A DNA stretch of 64,000 nt. Origin: Mesobacillus maritimus (GTDB lineage: Bacteria; Bacillota; Bacilli; Bacillales; Cytobacillaceae). Within the stretch, counting starts at the first letter, position 1. Each line of letters opens with the position of its first letter. Below are positions 8,532 to 17,552 of this stretch, piece after piece. Where the stretch lies: positions 62,001 to 126,000 of the forward strand of contig NZ_JAMBNR010000006.1 of assembly GCF_023715205.1 (NCBI RefSeq). The letters run 5' to 3'. The notes under the pieces were generated by a model. It saw only the letters and a list, made by a program, of their open reading frames with translations, was not told the DNA's origin and ran no database searches. The translations under genes and the position numbers were made by a program.

Positions 8532-9521
8532 ATGTTATTTATTGATAACAAAGGCATTACAGATCCACGCATTAACCTAGCCATTGAGGAATATGCGGTT
8601 AGAAATTTGGATATTAACGAAACGTACTTGTTGTTTTATATTAATGAGCCGTCTATTATCATTGGGAAAAATCAAAACACGATTGAAGAAATCAATACCG
8701 ATTATGTAGAGAAAAATGGCATCCATGTTGTAAGGCGTGTATCAGGTGGCGGGGCAGTTTATCACGATTTAGGAAATTTGAATTTCAGCTTTATCACAAA
8801 AGATGACGGTGACAGTTTCCATAATTTCAAGAAGTTCACAGAGCCAGTAGTTGAGGCTCTAAGAAAGATGGGAGTCAATGCTGAACTTAGTGGTAGAAAT
8901 GATTTGCTTGCAGAAGGTAGAAAAATATCTGGTAACGCTCAATACTCAACTAAGGGAAGAATGTTTAGTCATGGTACATTAATGTTTGATTCTGAGATCG
9001 ACCATGTTGTTTCAGCACTAAAAGTAAAAAAGGATAAAATTGAATCCAAGGGAATTAAGTCCATCCGTAGTCGAGTGGCAAACATTTCTGAGTTTATGTC
9101 TGAAAAAATGACAATTGAGGAATTTAAGCAATTATTATTAAGAAATATCTTCCCAGACACAGAACAAATACCAGAGTATAAACTTACAGACGATGATTGG
9201 GATAAAATTAACCAATTATCCAAAGAAAAGTATCAAACATGGGAATGGAATTATGGGCGGTCTCCTAAATTTAATGTTCGGCATTCACACCGTTTTCCGG
9301 TAGGACAGATTGATGTCAGACTAGAGGTTAACAAAGGAATCATTGAAAATTGTAAAATTTATGGTGATTTCTTTGGGGTTGGCGATGTTAGTGAGATTGA
9401 AAACTTACTAACAGGAGTAAAATATGAGCGAGAATCACTAGCCCGTCAACTAGACGAAATTTCAATCCAACATTATTTTGGAAATATTACCAAAGACGAT
9501 TTCCTTCAATTAATTTATTAA
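8532..9521 (+). CDS. lplJ: Lipoate-protein ligase LplJ
   Basis: Enzyme of 329 aa that activates free lipoate with ATP and transfers it to lipoyl domains such as GcvH and 2-oxoacid dehydrogenase E2. The catalytic domain shows the conserved RRVSGGGAVYHDLGNLNFSF loop and GRKISGNAQY with the catalytic Lys region; the C-terminal accessory domain follows from about residue 245. A GGAGAATCACC ribosome site precedes the ATG. It is the second gene after yhfI, with a terminator right after it. Confidence 0.93.
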   Translation: MLFIDNKGITDPRINLAIEEYAVRNLDINETYLLFYINEPSIIIGKNQNTIEEINTDYVEKNGIHVVRRVSGGGAVYHDLGNLNFSFITKDDGDSFHNFKKFTEPVVEALRKMGVNAELSGRNDLLAEGRKISGNAQYSTKGRMFSHGTLMFDSEIDHVVSALKVKKDKIESKGIKSIRSRVANISEFMSEKMTIEEFKQLLLRNIFPDTEQIPEYKLTDDDWDKINQLSKEKYQTWEWNYGRSPKFNVRHSHRFPVGQIDVRLEVNKGIIENCKIYGDFFGVGDVSEIENLLTGVKYERESLARQLDEISIQHYFGNITKDDFLQLIY

Positions 9522-9524
9522 TGT

Positions 9525-9557
9525 AAAAAGCGCAATCCATAGGGGTTGCGCTTTTTA
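9525..9557 (+). terminator. Terminator after lplJ
   Basis: AAAAGCGCAA(T)CC / GG(G)TTGCGCTTTT stem with T run immediately after the lplJ stop. Confidence 0.88.
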
Positions 9558-9675
9558 TTTTCCCTTTTGGGAATTTTTAGATTTTTCTCTTGAATAAGTA
9601 ATTTTCTTTCAATATAATATATTTAGAAAATTGATAGCGCTTTCTATGTGGATTATACTTAAAGGGGATGGAAGA

Positions 9676-11232
9676 ATGAATTTATCTACTCAACTTCATC
9701 AAACAGCATCACGTTTAGGAAGAAAACCTGCGTACTATTTTATGGACCAAAAAAGTACCTACGCAGAGTTGGATGATGCTGTCACTAAATTCGCATCAGG
9801 ATTATCACAACTAGGGGTAAAACAAGGAGATCATGTTGCACTTTTATTAGGGAATTCACCGCATTTTGTTATCGGTTTGTATGGAGCACTCCGTTTAGGG
9901 GCTACGATTATTCCAATAAACCCTATTTATACTGCTGATGAAATTGGCTATATTCTCAGGAATGGGGATGTAAAAGTCGTTGTCGGGTTAGATTTAATGA
10001 TTCCTTTGGCAGATAAAATGCATGAGCATCTGCCAACAGTAGAGTATTTTATTACTTGCGAGTCGGGACAACCTGAGGCTGCTTTGATTGATCCTTCAAA
10101 TCTATCGTTTTCTTCTAAATTGAAAACGTTTTCTAACGTTGTATCAATTGGTAAGCTTGACTTTAATGAACCTAGTGTTGATGAAAATGATGTGGCCATT
10201 ATCCTTTATACATCAGGTACCACTGGAAAGCCAAAGGGAGCTATGCTCACACATCGGAATCTATATAGCAATGCCATCGATGTAAGCAATTATTTGAAGA
10301 TGAATGAAGAAGATCGAGTCATTACAACGTTACCAATGTTCCATGTTTTTTGTTTAACCGTCGCTTTAAATGCACCATTAATGAATGGAGCGACACTATT
10401 GATTGTTCCGAAATTCTCTCCAGGGGAAATTTTCCGCTTAGCGAAAAAATATGAGGCAACCGTTTTTGCAGGAGTCCCAACGATGTATAATTTTCTGTTG
10501 CAATACCCTGAAGGAGAAGCTAATGATTTAAAATCATTACGTTTATGCATTTCTGGTGGGGCAGCAATGCCAGTTGCTTTGCTTGAAGGATTTGAGAAAA
10601 AGTTCAATGTCGTTGTGTCAGAGGGATACGGTTTATCGGAAGCTTCACCTGTAACTTGTTTTAATCCACTTGACCGCCCAAGAAAAGCAGGCTCGATTGG
10701 TCAGTCAATTTTAAATGTAGAAAACAAGGTTGTGAATGAGCTTGGTGATGAAGTTCGTCCAGGTGAAGTCGGTGAGTTAATCGTCAAAGGACCGAATGTG
10801 ATGAAAGGCTATTATAAAATGCCTGAAGAAACGGCTGCCACGATTAAAGAAGGGTGGCTTTATACAGGTGACCTAGCTAAAATGGATGAGGAAGGCTATT
10901 TCTACATCGTTGACCGAAAAAAGGACATTGTCCTTGTGGGGGGATATAATGTTTATCCACGTGAAATAGAAGAAGTCCTTTATGAGCATCCAGATATAGT
11001 GGAAGTGGCTGTGATCGGTGTACCTGATCCTGACTTTGGTGAGGCGGTTAGGGCATTTGTTGTGAGTAAAAATTCAGCGTTAACCGAAGAACAAGTAATC
11101 GTTTATTGTAAGGAACATTTGGCTAAATACAAAGTCCCAAGATCAGTTGATTTCCTTGATGAGTTACCCAAAAATACAACGGGTAAAATCCTACGGAAAT
11201 CATTAAAAGAGCAAATCCTACAAGTAAAATAA
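9676..11232 (+). CDS. yhfL: Long-chain fatty acid-CoA ligase YhfL
   Basis: Adenylate-forming acyl-CoA synthetase of 518 aa. Motifs in order: [18 protein letters not shown] (P-loop, about residue 177), [28 protein letters not shown] (hinge region) and C-terminal [13 protein letters not shown] with the catalytic Lys. It converts free fatty acids to acyl-CoA for oxidation or lipid remodelling. AAAGGGG before the ATG at 9676 and the family N-terminus ([20 protein letters not shown]) exclude the longer frame from 9631. B. subtilis yhfL occupies the same position after lplJ (yhfJ). Confidence 0.9.
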   Translation: MNLSTQLHQTASRLGRKPAYYFMDQKSTYAELDDAVTKFASGLSQLGVKQGDHVALLLGNSPHFVIGLYGALRLGATIIPINPIYTADEIGYILRNGDVKVVVGLDLMIPLADKMHEHLPTVEYFITCESGQPEAALIDPSNLSFSSKLKTFSNVVSIGKLDFNEPSVDENDVAIILYTSGTTGKPKGAMLTHRNLYSNAIDVSNYLKMNEEDRVITTLPMFHVFCLTVALNAPLMNGATLLIVPKFSPGEIFRLAKKYEATVFAGVPTMYNFLLQYPEGEANDLKSLRLCISGGAAMPVALLEGFEKKFNVVVSEGYGLSEASPVTCFNPLDRPRKAGSIGQSILNVENKVVNELGDEVRPGEVGELIVKGPNVMKGYYKMPEETAATIKEGWLYTGDLAKMDEEGYFYIVDRKKDIVLVGGYNVYPREIEEVLYEHPDIVEVAVIGVPDPDFGEAVRAFVVSKNSALTEEQVIVYCKEHLAKYKVPRSVDFLDELPKNTTGKILRKSLKEQILQVK

Positions 11233-11244
11233 TCCTAGAAGGCT

Positions 11245-11275
11245 CAGGCAGACTAAAGTAGGTCTGCCTGTTTTT
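11245..11275 (+). terminator. Terminator after yhfL
   Basis: CAGGCAGAC / GTCTGCCTG stem followed by TTTTT. Confidence 0.9.
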
Positions 11276-11318
11276 GAATCTATTGTGTTTTTAATTTTCT
11301 AAAATTATTGAATATTAC

Positions 11319-11348
11319 TTGATAACTAGATTAGGATAATATTATAAT
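11319..11348 (+). promoter_or_regulatory. Candidate sigma-A promoter of the ABC operon
   Basis: TTGATA (11319-11324) and TATAAT (11343-11348) are separated by 18 bases, about 60 bases upstream of the substrate-binding protein start. The short leader shows no T-box or riboswitch. Confidence 0.6.
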
Positions 11349-11407
11349 TTTAACAAATAAAAGCACAAAAGCGATAAAGATAAAATCATTTACAGGGGGA
11401 CCCAAAA

Positions 11408-12412
11408 ATGTTAAAAAAGTTAAAAATGATGGCAGCTATTGGGATGACAAGTGCGCTCGTCTTATCTGGATGCGGAAGTGATGAGGCTGGATCTGATTCA
11501 TCGACTGGCAGTGAAAATGAAGAGGGCACTACAATTAAGGTCGGAGTGACGCAAATAGCTGAACATCCTTCCCTAGATGCTGCATTTGAAGGCTTTAAGA
11601 AAGCTCTAGACGAGGCTGGGCTTGAAGTGGAATACGATGTTCAAAATGCTCAAGGTGACCCTAATAACAACGCACCAATTGCTCAGAATTTCGTTGGTGA
11701 TGGAGTGGATTTGATCTTCGCGAACTCAACGCCGAGTGCTCAAAGTGCTTTAAACGCGACAAAGGAAATTCCGATTGTTTTCACGTCTGTAACGGATCCA
11801 ATTGGAGCAGAACTAGTTAAATCTATGGAAAATACAGAAGGGAATGTGACAGGAACTGTTGACAATCATCCTGAAGCCATCCCAAATACAGTGAAATTTA
11901 TGGCTGAACAGTTTGAAGGAAAGAAAGTCGGGCTTATTTATAATTCGGGTGAGCAAAATTCAATTGCTCAGATTGAAATGGTGAAAGAGGCTGGAGAAGA
12001 AGCGGGAGTAGAATTTGTGGAAGCGACAGTTTCCACTACAGCAGAGGTAAAACAGGCTGCTGAGTCTTTAGTTGGTAAGGCAGAAATGTTCTACATTATC
12101 ACAGATAATACTGTTGTATCTGGACTGGATTCCGTGATTTTAGTTGCTAATGAGAATGATATGCCACTTTTTGTTGGAGAATTAGATTCGGTGGCTAAGG
12201 GTGGTTTTGCTGCATACGGGTTTGATTATGCCGATATTGGTTACGAGGCTGGGGTAATGGCAGCAGAAATTCTTAACGGTGAAAAACAACCTTCTGAACT
12301 TCCTGTTCAATATCCACAAAACTTAAAATTGGTAATCAATAAAAAAGCTGCTGAGGAAATGAACATTGATTTAAAGGAAGAGTGGGATAGCCTGGCTGAA
12401 TACCTTGAATAA
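11408..12412 (+). CDS. ABC transporter substrate-binding lipoprotein (TrpX-like)
   Basis: Secreted lipoprotein of 334 aa of the ABC_sub_bind (PF04392-type) family. The signal peptide ends in the lipobox LSGC, with Cys at about residue 22, followed by an acidic Ser-rich linker. The body (IKVGVTQIAEHPSLDAAFEG, VFTSVTDPIGAELVKS, GFDYADIGYEAG) is typical of the family, whose streptococcal member TrpX serves tryptophan uptake. The permease and ATPase follow but are separated by a 270-base gap holding repeat copy D. The substrate (tryptophan or another aromatic compound) is inferred from the family only. Confidence 0.85.
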   Translation: MLKKLKMMAAIGMTSALVLSGCGSDEAGSDSSTGSENEEGTTIKVGVTQIAEHPSLDAAFEGFKKALDEAGLEVEYDVQNAQGDPNNNAPIAQNFVGDGVDLIFANSTPSAQSALNATKEIPIVFTSVTDPIGAELVKSMENTEGNVTGTVDNHPEAIPNTVKFMAEQFEGKKVGLIYNSGEQNSIAQIEMVKEAGEEAGVEFVEATVSTTAEVKQAAESLVGKAEMFYIITDNTVVSGLDSVILVANENDMPLFVGELDSVAKGGFAAYGFDYADIGYEAGVMAAEILNGEKQPSELPVQYPQNLKLVINKKAAEEMNIDLKEEWDSLAEYLE

Positions 12413-12427
12413 TCAATGATGCCCATT

Positions 12428-12469
12428 GTCCTGTCTTTCAGCCAGCGGTTAGAACAAGATGACAGGACG
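12428..12469 (+). other. Long-loop hairpin after the binding-protein gene
   Basis: GTCCTGTC / GACAGGAC arms separated by about 25 bases, with no T run. It could be an mRNA-stabilising or processing hairpin favouring high expression of the binding protein over the membrane subunits; the role is inferred. Confidence 0.4.
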
Positions 12470-12482
12470 ATAGCATTTATAG

Positions 12483-12665
12483 AAAGTTGTTTTCGTAAAG
12501 ATTGTTGTTAAAATCCTAAAGCTAATTTTAACGCAGAATAAGCCTTTTTGTGCGTTCAAACTAAGTGTGCTGGCTCTTTTCTCCTAATCTAAAATCACTT
12601 TCCAATGAAATAGCTATTTCTTTTCATTTTACTTTTAAAAGCAGCAAGGTTTGAGAAAAGAGCCT
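12483..12665 (-). repeat. Interspersed two-hairpin repeat, copy D (inverted)
   Basis: Near full-length copy in inverse orientation. The module-1 ends form a perfect 12-bp inverted repeat (GGCTCTTTTCTC at 12572-12583, GAGAAAAGAGCC at 12653-12664). Module 2 holds GTTAAAAT (12507-12514) and ATTTTAAC (12525-12532). Same subfamily as copies B and J. It sits inside a transporter operon, between the binding protein and permease genes. Confidence 0.87.
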
Positions 12666-12684
12666 TAAAGAAAGGAAGTGGACT

Positions 12685-13704
12685 ATGCCTACTGCTATTT
12701 TTGGATCATTGGAGGCAGGTGCATTATACGCCCTAATGGCATTAGGGGTTTACTTGTCTTTTAGAATATTAGATTTTCCTGACTTAACGGTTGATGGTAG
12801 CTTTGTAACTGGGGGGGCTGTTGCCGCCGTTATGATTGTAAATGGGCAGGACCCATTCTTTGCTACTCTTGTAGCGATAGCTACGGGTTTCATTGCGGGT
12901 TGTTTTACAGGGCTACTTCATACAAAAGGGAAGATTAATGCCTTGTTATCGGGTATATTAATGATGATTGCCTTGTATTCCATAAATCTACGAATCATGG
13001 GGAAATCGAATGTATCGCTTCTTTCGGAAGAAACGGTCATCACAAAGCTATCTGATTTTTGGAAAGGCATTGGAATGGATGATGCCATCCAGAGTGTGAT
13101 TTCGACAATTGGCATTGGTTTTATCCCCAAAACTTGGGCTGTTTTAATTTTTATGGTTCTCTTAGCTTTCGCTGTTAAGTTTTTGTTAGATTGGTTCTTA
13201 AAAACAGAACTTGGCTTAGCCTTACGAGCGACAGGCAACAATGAAACGATGGTCCGAAGCTTTTCCGTTGATACCGATTTTTATAAAATTTTTGGTTTAG
13301 GATTATCAAATGCACTGGTGGCTTTCTCTGGGGCCTTGGTTGCTCAATATAATGGCTTTAGTGATGTTGGTATGGGAATTGGGATGATTGTCATTGGCCT
13401 GGCATCCGTTATTATTGGAGAGGCTGTATTTGGAGCGAAAAATATCATTCGTGCAACAGCAGCTGTTATTGGCGGAGCAATTCTATACCGAATTATTGTA
13501 ACAATGGCTCTGAGAGTTGAGTTTTTGGAAACAGGCGATATGAAATTAATTACCGCACTTATTGTTATTTGTGCATTAGTCTTGCCAAAAGTCATTGACC
13601 GTCAAAGAGAAAAGCAGCGTAAACGTAAACGGTTAAAGGCAATGAGTAAAGCGAGTGCTGAGGGAAGGGGGCAAAACCTTGCTGCAGCTAAAACAGATTT
13701 ATAA
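12685..13704 (+). CDS. ABC transporter permease (TrpY-like)
   Basis: Integral membrane subunit of 339 aa of the BPD_transp_2/LivH-like class, with about eight hydrophobic segments starting at FGSLEAGALYALMALGVYLSF and FPDLTVDGSFVTGG. The C-terminus is highly basic (RQREKQRKRKRLKAMSKASA). AAAGGAAGTGG precedes the ATG. The ATPase gene starts inside its 3' end (26-base overlap), so the two are translationally coupled. It pairs with the upstream TrpX-like lipoprotein. Confidence 0.87.
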   Translation: MPTAIFGSLEAGALYALMALGVYLSFRILDFPDLTVDGSFVTGGAVAAVMIVNGQDPFFATLVAIATGFIAGCFTGLLHTKGKINALLSGILMMIALYSINLRIMGKSNVSLLSEETVITKLSDFWKGIGMDDAIQSVISTIGIGFIPKTWAVLIFMVLLAFAVKFLLDWFLKTELGLALRATGNNETMVRSFSVDTDFYKIFGLGLSNALVAFSGALVAQYNGFSDVGMGIGMIVIGLASVIIGEAVFGAKNIIRATAAVIGGAILYRIIVTMALRVEFLETGDMKLITALIVICALVLPKVIDRQREKQRKRKRLKAMSKASAEGRGQNLAAAKTDL

Positions 13705-14473
13705 AGTCTTTAACGAAGGGACTCCTGATGAAAAGGTAGCTATAAACCAGATTAACCTCAATCTTGAAAAAGGTGACTTTGTGACAGTCATTGGGAGTAA
13801 TGGAGCCGGAAAGTCAACGGTTATGAGTGTAATTTCAGGGAAGCTTAATCCCGATTTAGGGACTGTTAATATTGATGGGAAAAATGTTACCGATATGGCG
13901 GAGCATAAGCGATCTGCCTATGTCGGCCGGGTATTCCAGGACCCAATGGCTGGAACTGCTCCAGAGATGACGATTGAAGAGAATCTGGCCATTGCTTATT
14001 CGCGGATGAAACGGCGGGGATTCAGTTTAGGCGTAAACCGGAAGCGACGAGATTTCTTTAAAGAAAAGCTTGAAACGCTTCATTTGGGACTTGAAAATCG
14101 CCTACAGGCGAAAGTGGGGCTCTTATCTGGAGGGGAGAGACAAGCGTTATCGTTGTTAATGGCTACTTTCACTGAGCCTAAAATCCTTCTTCTTGATGAA
14201 CACACCGCAGCACTTGATCCTTCAAGAGCTGAACTGGTTACTGAGTTGACAAAGGAGATTGTCCAACGATACGGACTAACAACTTTGATGGTTACGCATA
14301 ATATGCAACAAGCACTAGAACTTGGAAATCGTCTCATTATGATGGATCAAGGCCAAATTATCTTTGAAGCGGACCCGAAAGCGAAACAGGCATTGACAGT
14401 GGATAAACTGCTTGAAGAGTTCCAAAGTATTCGTGGTGAAAAAATGAACAGCGATCGAGCGATGTTGATTTAA
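13679..14473 (+). CDS. ABC transporter ATP-binding protein (TrpZ-like)
   Basis: Nucleotide-binding subunit of 264 aa. Walker A GSNGAGKSTV, Q-loop in GRVFQDPMAG, signature LSGGERQALSLL, Walker B ILLLDEHTAALD and the switch His in VTHNMQQ are all intact. GAAGGGGG lies 7 bases before the TTG at 13679 (LLQLKQIYKVF), a better start than the GTG at 13655. It overlaps the permease gene by 26 bases and completes a three-gene importer. Confidence 0.88.
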   Translation: MLQLKQIYKVFNEGTPDEKVAINQINLNLEKGDFVTVIGSNGAGKSTVMSVISGKLNPDLGTVNIDGKNVTDMAEHKRSAYVGRVFQDPMAGTAPEMTIEENLAIAYSRMKRRGFSLGVNRKRRDFFKEKLETLHLGLENRLQAKVGLLSGGERQALSLLMATFTEPKILLLDEHTAALDPSRAELVTELTKEIVQRYGLTTLMVTHNMQQALELGNRLIMMDQGQIIFEADPKAKQALTVDKLLEEFQSIRGEKMNSDRAMLI

Positions 14474-14482
14474 CATATTGAT

Positions 14483-14530
14483 AAAACAAGTTAAGGCGTG
14501 AATTCATTATGAATTCACGCCTGCTTGTTT
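14483..14530 (+). terminator. Terminator after the ABC operon
   Basis: Long stem AGGCGTGAATTC / GAATTCACGCCT with loop ATTAT, extended by AAACAAG / CTTGTTT, ending in T residues. Confidence 0.85.
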
Positions 14531-14727
14531 GCTTTTTATGATACTTAGGGGGAGCGGGATCTCCTTCCAAACAGATTAGCCGTTTTGGCTTCGTTCATGG
14601 CTCGATAATTTTATAGTTTGAAATTGGATGGATAGATAGCAAAATGAAATTAGCAGAATTTTAATATATATAACTTGGAAAATCTTTGTATAATAGATAG
14701 TGATTTCATAGGAAAGGTGGGGGGAAA

Positions 14728-15456
14728 GTGGAAAATGTTATGACCATCGACCAAGGGACTCGATTTAAAAAAGGGTGCCAGGCGGGGATTAGCATTGCAA
14801 TTGGTTATGTTCCAATTGCACTCACATTTGGGTTGATTGCGAAAACTACTGGTTTGAGTTTAGGCGAAACCGTAATGATGAGCATGATTGTTTTTGCAGG
14901 TGCATCTCAATATATGTCCTTGAGTCTGCTAGCGTTAGGGACAGGAGCGTTTGAAATTGTTTTAACCACCTTTATCGTGAACATTCGGCATTTTCTTATG
15001 TCTGCATCCTTAAATGAAAAGGTGGAACCGGACCGGACAATAAACCGAGTTATATATTCTTTTGGGATAACGGATGAAACGTTTTCAGTTGCTGCTATCC
15101 AACCAGGAAAACTGACGACTGGTTTTATGTTTGGATTGAATTTGACCGCTTATTTAAGTTGGGTTATAGGCTCTGGGGTAGGCTTTGCAATCGGTGCCGG
15201 GTTACCTCAAACTCTACAGCAGAGTATGTCCATTGCATTGTATGCGATGTTTATTGGATTATTGGTCCCTTCAATGAAAAAAAGTGTCAAAGTGGTGTTC
15301 CTTGCTGCGCTAGCGGCTTGTTTTAACATCATCTTCACCATGACAAACTTCCTGTCATCAGGTTGGGCAATTGTAGTTGCAACGCTTCTTTCTGCGGTCT
15401 TAGTTGAGTGGGTTGAGGGAATCAAGAAAAAAGGGCAGGTGTCCAATGTTGAGTAA
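14728..15456 (+). CDS. azlC: AzlC family branched-chain amino acid exporter subunit
   Basis: Large membrane subunit of an AzlCD/YgaZH-type exporter, 242 aa, with hydrophobic helices and family segments GYVPIALTFGLIAKTTGLS, FAGASQYMSLSLLALG and NIRHFLMSASL. In B. subtilis AzlCD exports branched-chain amino acids and 4-azaleucine. GTG at 14728 lies 7 bases after AGGTGG; ATG at 14740 is an alternative. azlD overlaps its 3' end by 11 bases. Confidence 0.87.
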   Translation: MENVMTIDQGTRFKKGCQAGISIAIGYVPIALTFGLIAKTTGLSLGETVMMSMIVFAGASQYMSLSLLALGTGAFEIVLTTFIVNIRHFLMSASLNEKVEPDRTINRVIYSFGITDETFSVAAIQPGKLTTGFMFGLNLTAYLSWVIGSGVGFAIGAGLPQTLQQSMSIALYAMFIGLLVPSMKKSVKVVFLAALAACFNIIFTMTNFLSSGWAIVVATLLSAVLVEWVEGIKKKGQVSNVE

Positions 15457-15754
15457 GGAAATTGTTATGATGATTATTGGCATGGGCATCGTTACATTTA
15501 TCCCTAGAATGCTACCTTTTATTATGTTCAGGGGAAAAGAATTACCCGCTTTTTTACAAGGTGTTTTAAAAAATGTGCCGTATGCAACCCTGGGCGCATT
15601 GATTTTTCCGGCTGTTTTCTACATACAAGAGGATATTTGGTATGGAGTTATTGGGGCAGGTGCTGCGTTTATTGCGGCTTTTTTAGGTGCAAATGTGATT
15701 GTAGTCGTCATGGGATCGATTGCTGTATTAAGTGCATACTCGCTGTTTTTCTAG
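15446..15754 (+). CDS. azlD: AzlD family small exporter subunit
   Basis: Small membrane protein of 102 aa with three to four helices and the family opening TFIPRMLPFIMFRGKELP. It partners AzlC. The ATG at 15446 lies inside the azlC 3' end behind GGGCAGGTG, giving translational coupling. The frame opens upstream at 15404, but that part is azlC sequence out of frame. Confidence 0.87.
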   Translation: MLSKEIVMMIIGMGIVTFIPRMLPFIMFRGKELPAFLQGVLKNVPYATLGALIFPAVFYIQEDIWYGVIGAGAAFIAAFLGANVIVVVMGSIAVLSAYSLFF

Positions 15755-15756
15755 TA

Positions 15757-15780
15757 ACAGGCTTCTTTGGAAGCCTGTTT
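15757..15780 (+). terminator. Terminator after azlD
   Basis: ACAGGCTTC / GAAGCCTGT stem followed by TT, directly after the azlD stop. Confidence 0.75.
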
Positions 15781-15807
15781 ACTAGAAAGAGTTCTGATGT
15801 CTAAAGG

Positions 15808-15832
15808 CTCGCCAATTCGGCGAGTTTTCTTT
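15808..15832 (+). terminator. Second hairpin downstream of azlD
   Basis: CTCGCC / GGCGAG stem with loop AATTC and a TTTTCTTT tail, which may back up the preceding terminator. Confidence 0.65.
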
Positions 15833-15913
15833 GTTTAAGGCTTTTTTGCTTTTTAAAACCATAATCTTTAAGCAATACTTTTCTTCATTCTTTCTATAAT
15901 TATATAAGTAATA

Positions 15914-15941
15914 TTGACAAGCTAGCGGAATACAGTATAAT
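15914..15941 (+). promoter_or_regulatory. Candidate sigma-A promoter of the NitT/TauT ABC operon
   Basis: TTGACA (15914-15919) and TATAAT (15936-15941), both perfect hexamers, are 16 bases apart, about 55 bases upstream of the ATPase start. Confidence 0.7.
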
Positions 15942-15997
15942 TGAGAATATATTTCCGAGTAAACTAATATGTTTTATAAGGATAAGGTGAATTTAAT

Positions 15998-16786
15998 ATG
16001 TTTATAGAAATTAAGAATATCCAAAAACAATTTATAGATAAAGAAAATAAACCAATCACTGTTCTAAAAGATATTAATCTTGAGGTACAAAAAGGGGAAT
16101 TTGTCTCAATTTTGGGGCCTTCAGGATGTGGAAAATCAACCTTACTTTCCATTGTTGCAGGGTTAACGAAGGCGAACAGTGGGGAAGTGATTGTCAATGA
16201 AACGCAAGTTAGAAAGCCTGGAAAAGACCGCGGAATGGTTTTTCAGCAAGCGGCTTTATTCCCTTGGCTAAATGTTTTGGAGAATGTCACTTTCCCTTTA
16301 AAGAAGGAGATGTCCAAAAAAGACGCCAATGAACAAGCAAAGAAATACTTACAAATGGTTCAATTAAGTAATTATCTCCATCATTATCCACATGAACTTT
16401 CAGGTGGTATGCAACAGCGCGTCGCGATTGCAAGGGCCTTGGCAATGAACCCAGACACGCTATTAATGGATGAACCCTTTGGTGCACTTGATGAGCAGAC
16501 TCGTTCTCGTCTACACGGCCAGCTAGAAACGATTTGGACGGAAACGAAGAAGACGATTCTCTTTGTTACCCATAGTATCTCAGAATCCATTAAGCTATCT
16601 GATCGGATCATTGTGATGGGAACGAAGCCAGGAACAATTCTTCAGGATATCCGAGTAGATCTACCGCGTCCTAGAGAACAGTACAAAAAGGAAATGCTTG
16701 AAATCGAAGAGCATATCATGGGCTATCTAAAAAAAGAAATTGATAAAGTTGTAAGCGAGGAACTAGCCAATGCATCCAACAATTAA
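15998..16786 (+). CDS. NitT/TauT-type ABC transporter ATP-binding protein
   Basis: ATPase subunit of 262 aa for an importer of the nitrate/sulfonate/taurine class. Walker A GPSGCGKSTL, signature LSGGMQQRVAIARAL, Walker B LLMDEPFGALDEQTR and switch His in FVTHSISESI are intact. AAGGTGA precedes the ATG. First gene of a compact three-gene operon; the permease start overlaps its end by 17 bases. The substrate cannot be told from the ATPase. Confidence 0.88.
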   Translation: MFIEIKNIQKQFIDKENKPITVLKDINLEVQKGEFVSILGPSGCGKSTLLSIVAGLTKANSGEVIVNETQVRKPGKDRGMVFQQAALFPWLNVLENVTFPLKKEMSKKDANEQAKKYLQMVQLSNYLHHYPHELSGGMQQRVAIARALAMNPDTLLMDEPFGALDEQTRSRLHGQLETIWTETKKTILFVTHSISESIKLSDRIIVMGTKPGTILQDIRVDLPRPREQYKKEMLEIEEHIMGYLKKEIDKVVSEELANASNN

Positions 16787-17525
16787 ACGCATCATCTTTT
16801 TTTCTGTCATTATTGCATTTTGGGAAATAGGATCGAGGTTAGAGCTATGGCTCCCTACGATTTTGCCGTCGCCGAGCATGGTATTGGACGCCTTAATAAC
16901 TGGGTTTGAAGATAAAACATTAATATACGATTTGGTAGCAAGTTTTAAACGACTTGCAATTGGATTAGCGTTATCGCTTATTATTGGTTCGGCATTAGGC
17001 GTTTTGTTGGCGAAATCGAAGAGTGCCGATGAAACGCTTGGCACAGTCATTCTGGCTTTGCAAAGTGTTCCAAGTATCATTTGGCTACCACTAGCCATTA
17101 TGTGGTTTGGAATGAACGAAACATCTGTTATTTTTGTGGTCGTACTCGGAGGTACTTTTGTGATGACGCTTAATATGAGAGCAGGGATGAAAAACGTCAA
17201 TCCTCTCTTTGTAAAAGCAGCCCAAACAATGGGGGCAACAGGGCTTGATTTATTTGTTCGGGTTGCCTTCCCAGCGTCGATTCCACATGTTGTAACGGGA
17301 GCAAGGTTAGCGTGGGCGTTTGCTTGGCGGGCCTTGATGGCGGGTGAATTGCTAAGCACCGGTCCAGGGCTTGGGTACACTCTGCGTTATGCTTCCGATT
17401 TCGGTAATATGAGTCTGGTTATTGGTGTCATGATTATTATTGGTGTGATTGGTTATATTGTCGATCAATTAATTTTCCAACGCGTCGAGAAGAATGTTCT
17501 AGAACGATGGGGTTTAGAGTCTTAA
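16770..17525 (+). CDS. NitT/TauT-type ABC transporter permease
   Basis: Membrane subunit of 251 aa (BPD_transp_1) with about six helices. It has the class-typical SIIWLPLAIMWFGMNETSVI stretch and the EAA-like loop QTMGATGLDLFVRVAFPASI that contacts the ATPase. It overlaps the ATPase gene and is followed 27 bases later by the binding protein. SsuC-, TauC- and ThiX-like relatives look alike at this level. Confidence 0.87.
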   Translation: MHPTIKRIIFFSVIIAFWEIGSRLELWLPTILPSPSMVLDALITGFEDKTLIYDLVASFKRLAIGLALSLIIGSALGVLLAKSKSADETLGTVILALQSVPSIIWLPLAIMWFGMNETSVIFVVVLGGTFVMTLNMRAGMKNVNPLFVKAAQTMGATGLDLFVRVAFPASIPHVVTGARLAWAFAWRALMAGELLSTGPGLGYTLRYASDFGNMSLVIGVMIIIGVIGYIVDQLIFQRVEKNVLERWGLES

Positions 17526-17552
17526 TTATTAAAGAAGAGGGAGAGAAGAGGA

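Noticed and set aside
11276-11407. T-box or riboswitch upstream of the TrpX-like gene
   Set aside because: The leader after the predicted promoter is only about 55 bases and has no T-box motif or antiterminator pair.
16763-17380. Long minus-strand open frame (205 codons)
   Set aside because: It lies antisense to the ABC permease, has no ribosome site or family features, and reflects codon bias of the true gene.
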